Below, in pieces: positions 8,863 through 18,122 of a stretch of DNA of 57,225 bases. The stretch comes from an uncultured Coriobacteriaceae bacterium (GTDB lineage: Bacteria; Actinomycetota; Coriobacteriia; Coriobacteriales; Atopobiaceae), in assembly GCA_902798915.1 (NCBI GenBank), contig CADBYM010000020.1:1-57225 (forward strand), written 5' to 3'. Positions within the stretch are counted from its first letter, which is position 1, and each line of letters begins with the position of its first letter. The notes under the pieces were generated by a model. The model made no database searches and had not been told where the DNA came from. It worked only from the letters and a program-made list of their open reading frames with translations. The translations under genes were made by a program, and so were the position numbers.

Positions 8863-10923
8863 ATGGCAAAGGAAAAGCAGGTCAAAAACGTGGTTTTAGT
8901 TGGCCAAGGTGGCGTGGGAAAGACCATGCTCGCCGAGGCCATGCTTCATCTGTCCGGAAAGACCTCTCGTCTGGGCGGGCACGCCGGCACCAAGCCCACG
9001 CTCGACTATGACGCTCAGGAGAGTGCGCGCGGGTTCTCCATCTCGACGACCATGGCGCCGATCGAGTGGAACGGCACTCGCATCAACGTCCTTGACGCAC
9101 CGTGCTACCCCGACTTCGTCGGAGACGCCTATACGGCAATGAGTGCTGCAGAGACGGCTCTCTTCGTTGTGGATGCCAACGACGGCCCGCAGACTACCAC
9201 CACGCGTCTGTGGTACGCCGCTGAGGACCTCTCGCTGGCTCGCGCCGTCTTCATCAACCGTCTTGACAAGCCCGAGGCTGACTTCGACACCGCCCTCGAC
9301 CTTTGCAAGGAGCGCTTTGGCAACAACGTCGGTGCCGTCACGATTCCCATGGGCACCGCTGCCGACTTCAAGGGCGTCATCGACGTCGTGCACATGAAGG
9401 CTCGCCACCTCGAGAACGGCAAGGTCGTCGAGGAAGAGATTCCCGCCGAGTACGCCGACGCTGCCGAGGAGGCACACGAGACCCTCATCGACCTCGTGGC
9501 CGAGGCTGATGACGAGGTCATGATGGCATACCTCGAGGGTGAGGAAGTCACGCAGGAGGACATCGAGAACTGCCTCTCCACCGCCATCCGCGAGCGCATC
9601 TTCGTTCCCGCCTTTGCCGGTGCCGCCGTCAAGGAGGAAGGCATCATCTCGTTCCTCAACGCCGTCGTCGCATGGTTCCCCACCATGGCCGACTTCGGGC
9701 GCATTCCGCTGGTCAACGGCGAGAAGCTCGACATCGACCCGGACGACGACCGTCCCGTGGCGTTCGTGTTCAAGAGCCTCAACGACCCGCAGAACGGCAA
9801 GCTCTCCTTCATCAAGGTCCTTTCTGGCACCATCACGCCGGGCGCGGAGCTCACCAACGCGCGCACCCGCAAGTCCGAGCGCCTTGGCCATCTGTATGTG
9901 ATGACCGGTCGTGAGACGACCGATGTCAAGTCGGCGGCCGCCGGCGACATCGTCGTCGTGCCGAAGCTCGACGCACTTACGGGCGATACGCTCTCCGTTA
10001 CGGGCAAGGTCGAGGCTGCCGCGTTCCGCTTCCCCAACAGCCTGTATCGCATCGCCATCGAGCCGGATCAGCGCGGCACTGAGGGCAAGCTGTATGCGTT
10101 CCTCGAGCGCAGCTCAGATGCCGATCCCACCCTTAAGGTCGAGCGCGACGAGGAGACCGGCCAGACGGTCATCTCCGCCATCGGTGAGGCACAGGTCAGC
10201 GTTCTGCTCGAGCGTCTGGAAGACCGCACCGGCGTCACTGCTCACACCGTCAAGCTGCGTATTCCGTATCGCGAGACCATCCGTCGCACCTCTACCGGCC
10301 ATGGTCGCCACAAGAAGCAGACCGGTGGCTCCGGTCAGTTCGCCGATTGCCGCCTGCGCATCGAGCCGAACCCGGGCGAGGGCTACGAGTTCCTTGACGA
10401 GGTCGTTGGTGGCGCCATCCCGCGTGGCTTCATTCCTGCCATCGACAAGGGCGTGCAGGAGACCATGCGCGGTGGCGTGCTCGCCGGCTATCCTGTCATT
10501 GACGTGAAGGTCGCCGTGTACGATGGCCAGTTCCACCCCGTTGACTCCAACGAGATGGCCTTCAAGACGGCCGCGCGCCTTGGCTTCCAGGATGCCGTCA
10601 AGGGCGCCGATGCCGTGCTTCTCGAGCCCATGGCACATATGAAGATCACCGTACCCGAGAGCTATGCAGGCGCCGTGATGGGCGACATCTCGGCCAGCCG
10701 CGGACGTGTTGAGGGCATGGCGGCCGCTGGCGCCGGCGAGACGTGCGTCGAGGCTACTGTTCCGTACGCCGAGGTCACCGACTACGCCACCCGCCTGCGC
10801 TCGCTTACGCGTGGCACTGGCGAGTTCGAGCTCGAGGTGAGTGGTTACGAGCAGGTGCCGCATGACGTGCAGCAGCGCCTGGCACAGGAGTATCAGGATC
10901 GTCGCGCATCCGGTGAGCGCTAA
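8863..10923 (+). CDS. EF-G-like translational GTPase (EF-G2/FusA2 type)
   Basis: Translation-factor GTPase of 686 residues with the full five-domain EF-G layout. The P-loop is GQGGVGKT. The G3 motif reads DAPCYPDF where canonical EF-G has DTPGH, so both the Gly and the hydrolysis-linked His are replaced. G4 is NRLDKPEAD. The length and the Tyr at the His position match the EF-G2 side branch (such as Thermus EF-G-2 or mycobacterial FusA2), whose cellular role is not settled, rather than the housekeeping fusA, which normally sits beside rpsG, rpsL and tuf; none of those is near. The start is secured by a consensus AAAGGAGG 7 bases upstream. It is a single-gene unit with a weak hairpin downstream. 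Confidence 0.9.
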   Translation: MAKEKQVKNVVLVGQGGVGKTMLAEAMLHLSGKTSRLGGHAGTKPTLDYDAQESARGFSISTTMAPIEWNGTRINVLDAPCYPDFVGDAYTAMSAAETALFVVDANDGPQTTTTRLWYAAEDLSLARAVFINRLDKPEADFDTALDLCKERFGNNVGAVTIPMGTAADFKGVIDVVHMKARHLENGKVVEEEIPAEYADAAEEAHETLIDLVAEADDEVMMAYLEGEEVTQEDIENCLSTAIRERIFVPAFAGAAVKEEGIISFLNAVVAWFPTMADFGRIPLVNGEKLDIDPDDDRPVAFVFKSLNDPQNGKLSFIKVLSGTITPGAELTNARTRKSERLGHLYVMTGRETTDVKSAAAGDIVVVPKLDALTGDTLSVTGKVEAAAFRFPNSLYRIAIEPDQRGTEGKLYAFLERSSDADPTLKVERDEETGQTVISAIGEAQVSVLLERLEDRTGVTAHTVKLRIPYRETIRRTSTGHGRHKKQTGGSGQFADCRLRIEPNPGEGYEFLDEVVGGAIPRGFIPAIDKGVQETMRGGVLAGYPVIDVKVAVYDGQFHPVDSNEMAFKTAARLGFQDAVKGADAVLLEPMAHMKITVPESYAGAVMGDISASRGRVEGMAAAGAGETCVEATVPYAEVTDYATRLRSLTRGTGEFELEVSGYEQVPHDVQQRLAQEYQDRRASGER

Positions 10924-10961
10924 GAAAGGGTCGGCGCGTTAGAGCGCTATGTAGGACGTGT

Positions 10962-10997
10962 GGGGAAGCTCCGGCCAATTCGGTCGCGGGCTTCCCC
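10962..10997 (+). terminator. Possible weak terminator after EF-G-like gene
   Basis: An 8-bp stem (GGGGAAGC at 10962-10969 with its complement at 10990-10997) follows the EF-G-like stop codon, but the T-run after it is poor. Confidence 0.4.
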
Positions 10998-11043
10998 TTA
11001 TGTGTTGAGTGGTCGGGCGGTTCTCATCCGGTGTTCTCATCTA

Positions 11044-11072
11044 TGGACACGCTTGACTCCCATGGGTAGAAT
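11044..11072 (+). promoter_or_regulatory. Promoter of rubrerythrin gene
   Basis: TGGACA at 11044-11049, 17-base spacer, TAGAAT at 11067-11072: close to the vegetative sigma consensus and 73 bases before the rubrerythrin start codon. Confidence 0.6.
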
Positions 11073-11144
11073 GGCAGCGTTGGCGTGCCGTTCAAGGCTT
11101 GTCCGCGGTCGGCACGTAGTGTTTCGCACGAGAGGAGAGGTAGC

Positions 11145-11690
11145 ATGGCCATCGATTTTGAGAGCTCCCAAACCAAGAAGAACCTTGAGGCTGCCTTTGC
11201 CGGCGAGTCTCAGGCTACCAACAAGTACGCATACTACGCAAGTCGGGCAAAGAAGGACGGCTTCGTCCAGATTTCGCAGATCTTTGCCGAGACTTCGGGC
11301 AACGAGCGTGAGCATGCCAAGATGTGGTTCAAGTATCTGCACGATGGCGCCGTGCCCGACACGCTCGCCAACCTCAAGGATGCGGCTGCGGGAGAGAACG
11401 AAGAGTGGACCTGCATGTATCCGGAATTCGCGAAGGTCGCCGACGAGGAGGGCTTCAAGGAGATCGCGGCAAAGTTCCGTCTGGTCGCCAACATCGAGAA
11501 AAGCCACGAAGAGCGCTATCTCAAGCTCGTTGAGCGCGTAGAGAAGGGCGAGGTCTTCGAGCGCGAGGGCGTCAAGGTGTGGAAGTGCATCAACTGCGGT
11601 CACTTGCACGTGGGACCAAAGGCACCCAAGGTGTGTCCGGCCTGCAACCACCCGCAGTCCTATTTTGAGGAGCAAGTCGTCAACTACTAA
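11145..11690 (+). CDS. rbr: Rubrerythrin
   Basis: Non-haem di-iron peroxidase (181 residues) that removes hydrogen peroxide in anaerobes, in the cytosol. The ferritin-like four-helix part carries the expected iron-binding carboxylates ([29 protein letters not shown], and the Glu pairs in [14 protein letters not shown] and [10 protein letters not shown]). The C-terminal rubredoxin-like domain has the two CxxC knuckles (CINCGH and CPACNH). The frame is open further upstream, but the ATG at 11145 with GAGAGGAGAGG just before it is clearly the start. It is preceded by its own promoter and followed 30 bases later by tRNA-Lys. The gene fits an anaerobic or microaerophilic lifestyle. Confidence 0.95.
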   Translation: MAIDFESSQTKKNLEAAFAGESQATNKYAYYASRAKKDGFVQISQIFAETSGNEREHAKMWFKYLHDGAVPDTLANLKDAAAGENEEWTCMYPEFAKVADEEGFKEIAAKFRLVANIEKSHEERYLKLVERVEKGEVFEREGVKVWKCINCGHLHVGPKAPKVCPACNHPQSYFEEQVVNY

Positions 11691-11701
11691 GGCTCCGTTA
11701 G

Positions 11702-11710
11702 TGCTATTAT
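11702..11710 (+). promoter_or_regulatory. Extended -10 promoter of tRNA-Lys
   Basis: TGC-TATTAT at 11702-11710, 10 bases before the mature tRNA 5' end; no good -35 is seen, in keeping with an extended -10 promoter. Confidence 0.5.
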
Positions 11711-11719
11711 AGTCCACGA

Positions 11720-11795
11720 GGGCCGTTAGCTCAGTAGGCAGAGCAGGGGACTTTTAATCCCAAGGTCCAGGGTTCGAGACCCTGACGGCCCACCA
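11720..11795 (+). tRNA. tRNA-Lys (anticodon TTT)
   Basis: Complete 76-base cloverleaf. The acceptor stem 11720-11726 pairs with 11785-11791, the D arm is GCTC..GAGC, the anticodon loop CTTTTAA has TTT at 11753-11755, the T loop is GGTTCGAGACC, the discriminator is A and CCA is encoded at 11793-11795. One G-A mismatch closes the top of the anticodon stem. Confidence 0.97.
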
Positions 11796-11804
11796 CGTAA
11801 ATCA

Positions 11805-11842
11805 GCAGGTCAACCATGGTGTTTGGTTGACCTGCGTTTTCT
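11805..11842 (+). terminator. Terminator after tRNA-Lys
   Basis: A 12-bp perfect stem (11805-11816 with 11824-11835), 7-base loop, then GTTTTCT. It ends the tRNA transcript; the next start codon is 176 bases further on, and no clear promoter is seen between them. Confidence 0.9.
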
Positions 11843-12017
11843 CTGCGAAGTATGTGCCCCATCGTCAGCACGACAAGTGGCCCCACATTGCAATTCGGCC
11901 GAATGGTTGGGTGCGTCGACTCTATTCGCCGATAGGTGGGGCCTAGATGAGCATGCCCCCGGTCTATATCTGGTACTCTTCTTCTGTATGAATCTCGTGC
12001 GTGAAGGGGAAGCAGCA

Positions 12018-15000
12018 ATGGGAGACTACCCTCAGTTTTCAAATGCCCCCTCTGGTCCTCCGCCGAGGATTGCCCAAGGTCCTCCACCGGGTGTGCCACA
12101 GGGTCCTCCTCCTGGATTGGACTTCGTCTCGGGTGCGCTCAACATTTCGGCATTTGCCCAAGAATATGCAAAGGTTATCCTTAGCGGCGAGCATGACGGC
12201 TTGGCGCTGTGGTTTCTCGATGTCCGCAACTTCCGTTCGATTAATCCCCAATACGGCTTCATGACCGGTAATTTGGTCCTCCAGACGATAGCGCGCTGCA
12301 TCCGCGAGCTGCTAGCCCATGGGTTGCCGGTAGCACGTCTTGGAGGCGATCGCTTCATCTTGCTCACCGAACACATGGATTTTGAGGAGGCGAAAACGGT
12401 ATTTGCGCATTTGGGTGAGGTTCTCAATGAAGAGGTGAGCAAACAGGGCGTCAATCATCAGATAGTATTATGCGCAGGCGTTTATTTCCTATCCGAGAGT
12501 GATTTGGCCAACGCAAGTCACCAAATTCCGCTCGACTATGCGTCCGTCGCGCATCGACATGCACATGAGGAATCTCGCAGCGCACTCGTGCGCTTCACCC
12601 AAGAGGACCTCGAGCGCGACCAACGTCGCGTCGCCATCGAGCAATCTATAGAATCCGCCCTTTCGGATGGACAGATCCAGGTGTGGTTCCAGCCACAAGT
12701 AGACTATTCGTTCGGAGAAGTCGTAGGGGCAGAGGCGCTGGCACGCTGGCACCATCCAGAATATGGCTGGATAGAGCCCGTGGAATTCATTCCCATCCTG
12801 GAGAACTGTGGCAAGGTGCACGAGCTGGACCTCTTTGTATGGGAGGAGGCGTGTCGTTGCGCCGGCAGGTGGCACAGCATGGCAGACGGGAAGCCTGTGC
12901 CGATTTCTGTCAACGTGTCGCGTGTCGAGATGTTTGAGCCCGGGCTGCTCGAGCATTTTCTTTCGCTTCAGCAAAAGTATGACCTACCCAAGGGCAGTCT
13001 CCGACTCGAAGTGACTGAGAGCGCCTTCGTAGAGGAGGCGGAACGTCTGTATGGGGTTATCGAACGCATGCGCAAGAACGGCATGATAGTAGAGATGGAC
13101 GACTTTGGTAGCGGCCTCTCGTCGCTCAACATGCTCAGGGATGTGCCTGTGGATGTGATCAAGCTCGACATGGGGTTCATGCGCTCTGCCGTGAATGAGG
13201 GCCGAGGAGGGGTAGTGCTTGGAGCGGTCATACGCATGCTCCAAGGCCTCGATACGCCCATCATTGCTGAGGGGGTTGAGACGCTCGAACAGGCGGAAAT
13301 GCTCAAAAACATCGGTTGCCGCCTGATGCAGGGATACCATTTCTCGCGTCCGATGCCCATCGCCGAGTTCGACAGCTTCATTGAGGCGAATCGTGCGGTG
13401 GAACATGCGCGAGGACGCATGTACATCAAGTCATATCTCGATGAGCTGACCAGCATCAATGTCGCGTCATCATTCCTCTTCAACCATGGCATCGGACCCA
13501 CCATGTTCTTCTTCGCCGCAGACGGCGTCTCGGAGAGCATTCTCGTAAATGACGAGTTCTATGAGGCCTGCGGACTACCCCGCGATGCGTTTGGCGACAA
13601 GAGGGTTAATCCAATTGCAGAGATTGAGCAATCCTCGCGCGCGACTATGTGGCGCGCGGCTGCCGAGGCACGTGAGCATGGTGTTGCGGTATGTCAGGCG
13701 CAGGTTCGTTTGACGCAGCGATGGTTCAATGGCATCGTCAGATACTTGGGTCAAAGCTCCCGTGGTGACATCTTCTCTTTGAACATCGTACACTCGGGAG
13801 AACGCGTCGTTGGCCACGGTAACATGCAGGAGATGCTTGACCTTGGGTGGAACGTCGATTTGCTCGACGCCATTGTGCCCAACGGGTTTGTAAAGTGCGG
13901 CGTTGGAAGGTCGCTGGAAATCAACTATCTGAGTCCCAAACTGTATCGGGAGCTCGGTCTCTCTGAGTCCGAGTTCGTACGGCGTTTCCACAACTCATTT
14001 GATGAAGTCGTCGTTCCCGAAGATCGCAAGGAGCTGATGAACGCGATTGAAGACGCGCGACACACGGGTCGCATGATGAACTGTGATGTGCGCCTGCAAT
14101 ACGGATACGCCAACGAGCGCCGTGATGCGAGCGTAACGGGCCATGTGGAGAGTGGGACAGACGGAGATACGTGGCTATACCTGCTCGTCATCTTGCAAAA
14201 CGATCCATATGTGGATAGCGCAGAGTCAAAAGGCGGTGGCGGAGGGAGCGATGTGGCACGCTTTGACTACTTCTTTGCCACCGACCTGCTCACAGTTCAC
14301 ATTCCCGAGGCAGACGGACAGGTACGAGACGTCGTTATAGCGGATTTCCTGCAAGACCTCGAGACGTCGCCTGATTACATCACCAAGGCGAGTGCCACGA
14401 AGATCATCGCAACGGTGAGTGACTTGCGCCAGCATCCCGTGGCGGGCTACAGCGACATCAAGTGCAACTTTCATAATGGCGAGGAGTTGCGTTGGTACCA
14501 TATCAACTACACCTGTGACGCGGACGAGGATGACAAAACGCTTGTGGTGCACGGATATGCGCAGGACGCAAGCGACCAGATGGGTTCGGTGCGCTGGTGG
14601 CGTCGACAGGCGGAGGTAGACCAGCTCACGGGACTGCTCAACCGCAATGCGGCGGAGCAGTACATAAACATGTCCATACGAACACAGGGCTCTGGCATGA
14701 TGTTCATGATTGACCTCGATGGCTTCAAGCAGGTCAATGACGAGTTGGGGCATCTCGCCGGTGATGCGTTGCTTCGTGATGTTGCCGCGGCGCTGAACAG
14801 CAACTTCCGTGAGGGTGACGTGTTGGGTCGTTACGGCGGAGACGAGTTTGTGGCCTTCATGGCTTATGCGGGGGATGACCCGCAGAGACTTGCGTGCAGG
14901 CGGGCGCAAAGCATCATCGACTCGGTGACGAAGGTCAATGCGGCCTGCAGTGTGGGCATTGCACTGTGCGATCGTCCTGACGTGACCTTTTACGATCTAC

Positions 15001-15074
15001 TTGAGGTTGCCGATGAGGCGATGTACAGGAGCAAGGATCGGGGCAAGGGCACGTATACCGTCCTTTCGCTCTAG
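12018..15074 (+). CDS. Soluble c-di-GMP protein: degenerate GGDEF-EAL-PAS repeats-GGDEF
   Basis: Cytosolic protein of 1018 residues without membrane segments. A proline-rich head (three GPPP units within residues 12-35) is followed by a degenerate GGDEF (LGGDRF near 107), then an EAL domain (about 210-455) with EALARW, NVSR, LEVTES, MDDFGSGLSS, KLD, AEGVE and QGYHFSRP intact. About 400 residues of two or three PAS-like domains come next, and a C-terminal GGDEF (TGLLNRN near 870, GRYGGDEF near 937). Both phosphodiesterase and diguanylate cyclase activity are therefore plausible, switched by the PAS part. The ATG at 12018 has AAGGGG 8 bases upstream; an in-frame ATG at 11988 lacks a comparable site. 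It is monocistronic. Its EAL closely resembles that of the permease fusion at 2224-6594, suggesting related ancestry. Confidence 0.88.
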   Translation: MGDYPQFSNAPSGPPPRIAQGPPPGVPQGPPPGLDFVSGALNISAFAQEYAKVILSGEHDGLALWFLDVRNFRSINPQYGFMTGNLVLQTIARCIRELLAHGLPVARLGGDRFILLTEHMDFEEAKTVFAHLGEVLNEEVSKQGVNHQIVLCAGVYFLSESDLANASHQIPLDYASVAHRHAHEESRSALVRFTQEDLERDQRRVAIEQSIESALSDGQIQVWFQPQVDYSFGEVVGAEALARWHHPEYGWIEPVEFIPILENCGKVHELDLFVWEEACRCAGRWHSMADGKPVPISVNVSRVEMFEPGLLEHFLSLQQKYDLPKGSLRLEVTESAFVEEAERLYGVIERMRKNGMIVEMDDFGSGLSSLNMLRDVPVDVIKLDMGFMRSAVNEGRGGVVLGAVIRMLQGLDTPIIAEGVETLEQAEMLKNIGCRLMQGYHFSRPMPIAEFDSFIEANRAVEHARGRMYIKSYLDELTSINVASSFLFNHGIGPTMFFFAADGVSESILVNDEFYEACGLPRDAFGDKRVNPIAEIEQSSRATMWRAAAEAREHGVAVCQAQVRLTQRWFNGIVRYLGQSSRGDIFSLNIVHSGERVVGHGNMQEMLDLGWNVDLLDAIVPNGFVKCGVGRSLEINYLSPKLYRELGLSESEFVRRFHNSFDEVVVPEDRKELMNAIEDARHTGRMMNCDVRLQYGYANERRDASVTGHVESGTDGDTWLYLLVILQNDPYVDSAESKGGGGGSDVARFDYFFATDLLTVHIPEADGQVRDVVIADFLQDLETSPDYITKASATKIIATVSDLRQHPVAGYSDIKCNFHNGEELRWYHINYTCDADEDDKTLVVHGYAQDASDQMGSVRWWRRQAEVDQLTGLLNRNAAEQYINMSIRTQGSGMMFMIDLDGFKQVNDELGHLAGDALLRDVAAALNSNFREGDVLGRYGGDEFVAFMAYAGDDPQRLACRRAQSIIDSVTKVNAACSVGIALCDRPDVTFYDLLEVADEAMYRSKDRGKGTYTVLSL

Positions 15075-15095
15075 GTGGTGCAAAAAAAGAGAAGG

Positions 15096-15130
15096 AAAAC
15101 CCCGGTCGCGCGTACAGCACGACCGGGGTT
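15096..15130 (-). terminator. Bidirectional terminator between convergent genes
   Basis: An 11-bp stem (15098-15108 with 15120-15130). On the minus strand it is followed by a T-rich run (TTTTCCTTCTCTTTTTTT when read from 15099 down to 15082), making a strong terminator for the TelA operon; it may also end the GGDEF/EAL transcript. Confidence 0.85.
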
Positions 15131-15152
15131 CCTCGTGAGGCGATGGTTGGAG

Positions 15153-16325
15153 CTACGAGTTGAGGCGGCGCTGGTCGGCTCCCGGGTTTAGGGTGAAGCT
15201 TCCCGCATCCTCCATCTGCTGAAGGCGCGCCTCGCCCTCCTCGGCAATGAGGCGGAACTCCTCAATGGTCTGGTGCATCTGCGGAAGAGCCTTGAGCTTG
15301 TAGTCGGTGATGTCGTCGAGTGCGGCGAGCGTATCCTGGAAGGCGCTCTTTAGCGTCTCGGGCGAGATGGCCGCATCGGTTGCCTGCTTCTGGATGGCTA
15401 CGCCCTGTTCGCGAAGCATGCGCGAGGTGGCGTTGATCATGTCGTTGGTCGCGGTGTTGAGTGCCTGTACCTTCTCGAGTACGATGCGCTGGTTGTAGAG
15501 CGCACCTGCTACGGTGACGGCCGTGCGCAATGCCGCGACGGTGACGTTCTCGGCGCGATCGACGGCACGGATGAGTTCGAGGTTGTTCTTGCGGATGACT
15601 TCCATGGCGACGATGCCTTGTTGGTTGACCACGAGCAGCTGCTGGAAGTCCATGATCTTCTGACGCAGGGGGAAGATGACCTCCTCCTCGAGGAAGCGGA
15701 TCTTATCCTCATCGCCACCCTGGGCGCGGTAGTTATCCACTGCGTTGCTGAGGTATGCGTCGAGGTCGGTCGCCATGGCCACACGCTGGTTGAGTTGCTT
15801 GGTGAGCTCGCGCATGGATCCAGCCTCGAGCTCGAGGGTGACGTTGTCCTTGCGTAGGGTCTCGCGGCCCTTATCTAAGGACTTCACGATGTCGGCAATC
15901 TCGGCATCGGCCGTCTTGTAGCGATCGAAGTAGCGACGCACGGGATTGAAGAGCTTGCCCATGGCACCACGCTTCATGAAGTCGATGCCCGAGGGGTCGA
16001 GGTCGCGCATCTTGATGGCGAGGTCCTCAAGTCCCTTCGCGACGTCGCCTGATTCGCTGCCCGAGCGCGAGAGGTCCGCCATCCGCTTGGCGAGGATGTC
16101 GTTCTTTGCGGATGACTTGCGCACAAGGTCGGTGCCGAGGTCCTCGACGGCGTGGGTAATCTCCCGGCGACTCTGAACGGAGTCCAGATCGACGTTGAGA
16201 ATCTCTTCGCCCTTCTTCTGGGCGGTGCTGTCTATGAGTATTGCCCGGTCTTCGGGGACCGCAAGCTCTTGCTCTACCTTGGCCTTTACTTCCTCGGGTT
16301 CGGGAATCTCGAGGTCAAACGACAT
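15153..16325 (-). CDS. telA: TelA/KlaA toxic-anion-resistance family protein
   Basis: Soluble, mostly helical protein of 390 residues. It matches the TelA family by its whole-length pattern, including DFMKRGAMGKLFNPVRRYF and the segments around FPLRQKIMDFQQLL, NNLELIRAVDRAENVT and the C-terminal LPQMHQTIEEF. TelA proteins are linked to tellurite and other envelope or antimicrobial stresses; their biochemical activity is not established. The frame continues 16 codons upstream, but the ATG at 16325 has AAGGAAGG 7 bases before it. It is the last gene of a three-gene minus-strand unit (XpaC-like, VWA protein, TelA). The pairing of XpaC-like and TelA genes is known from Bacillus, which supports the assignment. 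Confidence 0.9.
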   Translation of the reverse strand: MSFDLEIPEPEEVKAKVEQELAVPEDRAILIDSTAQKKGEEILNVDLDSVQSRREITHAVEDLGTDLVRKSSAKNDILAKRMADLSRSGSESGDVAKGLEDLAIKMRDLDPSGIDFMKRGAMGKLFNPVRRYFDRYKTADAEIADIVKSLDKGRETLRKDNVTLELEAGSMRELTKQLNQRVAMATDLDAYLSNAVDNYRAQGGDEDKIRFLEEEVIFPLRQKIMDFQQLLVVNQQGIVAMEVIRKNNLELIRAVDRAENVTVAALRTAVTVAGALYNQRIVLEKVQALNTATNDMINATSRMLREQGVAIQKQATDAAISPETLKSAFQDTLAALDDITDYKLKALPQMHQTIEEFRLIAEEGEARLQQMEDAGSFTLNPGADQRRLNS

Positions 16326-16407
16326 GACTGCCTTCCTTTCTATGCGAGTGTCACGTGCAGTTCTCATTGACAATCATCGATTGCCGCTCGCGCGTGACAG
16401 AACCATC

Positions 16408-18096
16408 CTACATGTTAGCGTTAAACAGGTTCTTGAGCTGATACGTAACGTCATCGTTCGTTGCGTCGATGCTTGCCGCCTCGTTGATGCTGCTGATTTG
16501 CTGCAACTTGGCGATGTTTGCATTGTAACCGATGGTGTAGACGGGGATGTGCAGCCCACCGATAACGGCCTTCATGTCCTCGAAGCCGATTATCTCGGCA
16601 TTGGCCTCGCCGTCGGAGAGCAGGAAGATCATGGGCTTCGCGTCGGGAAGATCGGCAATGGCCTTTTGGACAAGATCGGCGCCGACGATGATGCCGTCAT
16701 TGGTGGCCGTGCCGCCCGCAGCGCGCAAACCCTCGACCGCACCCTTGAAGTATGCCTGCTGGTTGAGGTCGAATTGGGCGACGGGAAGCTCGATGGTCAC
16801 GTAGTCGGAGTATGACACGAGTCCCACGTAGTTGTCGGAGTTGATGTAGCGCATGCTGTTGATGAGCGATGCCTGCAGCTCGTTGAGGGGGGCACCACTC
16901 ATCGAGCCCGATACGTCTGCCACGAAGACGGCGACGACGGTGCGGCCCGTATCCTTGTTCTTCTTGTACAGGTTTTGGGCGGCGACGAGCGTCTCGCCCG
17001 TGGTCTCGGGCAGCTCGCTGACGTAGTCGTCCTTGCCGTTGAAGCCGTAGCGATTGGCGAGGTCGGCACCGTTGGCATCGCAATACTGGGCAAAGAGCTC
17101 AACGACCTCCCGTTTGTCGGCACTTGCGGCGGGGCAGGTGACGAGTGGGTTGTCGTGACGGTATCCGAAGGGGGTAAAGACGTAGTTCGCCGAGAGGGAC
17201 GGATCGTTCTGATAGAGCTGCCACTCAAGGACGAAGCCGTCGAGCGAGCCGCGCTCAGCCGCATCGCGCATCTGGACGGTGGTGAGCGCGACGAAGGGCA
17301 CGTTGGACTGGAACTTGAGGAATCCCTGAGTGGCGGCCTCGGAGAGCGGGTTGTCGCGGTCGTAGCGGAGCAGACACGAAATGAGGAAGTTCAGCCCGGT
17401 GCTGCTGGTGAAGGGGTTCGTATAGCCCATGGTGAGCTCGCCCGCGCCGACGGCCTCCGTGATGGACTTGAGGTCGACGGTGCCGTACTTCTCGAGCACG
17501 GCATCATAGTGGTCTTTGTCGAGCAGTATGCCCGCGACGTTGCCCACCATCCTCTCGCGGACGACGTCGGTCTTCACGCCGCGTGCCGACAGCAGGTCGA
17601 CGAACAGCATGTTGGAGGGCGTGTAGGCATCGGGGGACTCCTTGCCGCTGGCGATGTAGTCGACGGCAAGGCCGCTGCTCACGCTGCGCAGCTGTACGCT
17701 CACGGGCTTGCCGTTCACCTCGGCTCCGGAAGCGTTGAATGCCTCTGCCATCTCGCGCATCCATCCGTCGGTGCCCTGTCCGGCCTTCTCGGGCGAGGAC
17801 CAGATCTCTGCGTAGACGTCCGTTGTCGCCTTTACGGCCAGGTCGTCCTTGTTGAGTTCGGGAAGCTCCTCGGCGTCTAAGTTGTCTTCCGTGTACTCTA
17901 TGGATGACTTGGTGGGGGTTGCGGTGGTGGGGTCTATCCTGTTCACCATGTCGGTCAGGTTTGCCTGCGCGGTCTCGGTGCTGATGGTGCGCTCGGTCTT
18001 GCCGGTGTTGCGCATCAGGAAGAGAATGCCAAACACGAGTATGCCGATTACCACAAGACCCACGAGCAGCCCGATGATGACACGCTTCTTTCCCAT
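16408..18096 (-). CDS. Membrane-anchored solute-binding-like protein fused to a VWA domain
   Basis: Extracytoplasmic protein of 562 residues anchored by one N-terminal segment (about 5-28, after MGKKR). The middle (about 90-360) resembles a periplasmic binding protein of the extracellular solute-binding type, with the patterns YAEIWSSPEKAGQGTDG, AYTPSNMLFVD and MGYTNPFTSSTG. A von Willebrand A domain (about 380-555) has a complete MIDAS: DVSGSMS, the Thr in GGTATNDG and the Asp in LLSDGEAN. VWA domains with an intact MIDAS bind divalent metal and a protein partner. The start has GAGGAGG 6 bases upstream. It lies 26 bp after the XpaC-like gene and 82 bp before telA. The natural inference is a surface sensor or scaffold working with TelA; the ligand is unknown. 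Confidence 0.85.
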   Translation of the reverse strand: MGKKRVIIGLLVGLVVIGILVFGILFLMRNTGKTERTISTETAQANLTDMVNRIDPTTATPTKSSIEYTEDNLDAEELPELNKDDLAVKATTDVYAEIWSSPEKAGQGTDGWMREMAEAFNASGAEVNGKPVSVQLRSVSSGLAVDYIASGKESPDAYTPSNMLFVDLLSARGVKTDVVRERMVGNVAGILLDKDHYDAVLEKYGTVDLKSITEAVGAGELTMGYTNPFTSSTGLNFLISCLLRYDRDNPLSEAATQGFLKFQSNVPFVALTTVQMRDAAERGSLDGFVLEWQLYQNDPSLSANYVFTPFGYRHDNPLVTCPAASADKREVVELFAQYCDANGADLANRYGFNGKDDYVSELPETTGETLVAAQNLYKKNKDTGRTVVAVFVADVSGSMSGAPLNELQASLINSMRYINSDNYVGLVSYSDYVTIELPVAQFDLNQQAYFKGAVEGLRAAGGTATNDGIIVGADLVQKAIADLPDAKPMIFLLSDGEANAEIIGFEDMKAVIGGLHIPVYTIGYNANIAKLQQISSINEAASIDATNDDVTYQLKNLFNANM

Positions 18097-18122
18097 TGCT
18101 TCCTCCTCGTCGATGGGATGGA

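Noticed and set aside
8896..10058. Two long minus-strand frames (331 and 309 codons) opposite the EF-G-like gene
   Set aside because: Antisense to a conserved GTPase; no independent start signals or motifs.
8863..10923. Housekeeping elongation factor G or tetracycline-resistance protein
   Set aside because: G3 motif, Tyr for His, and lack of str-operon neighbours fit the EF-G2 branch; no Tet(M)-type features were seen.
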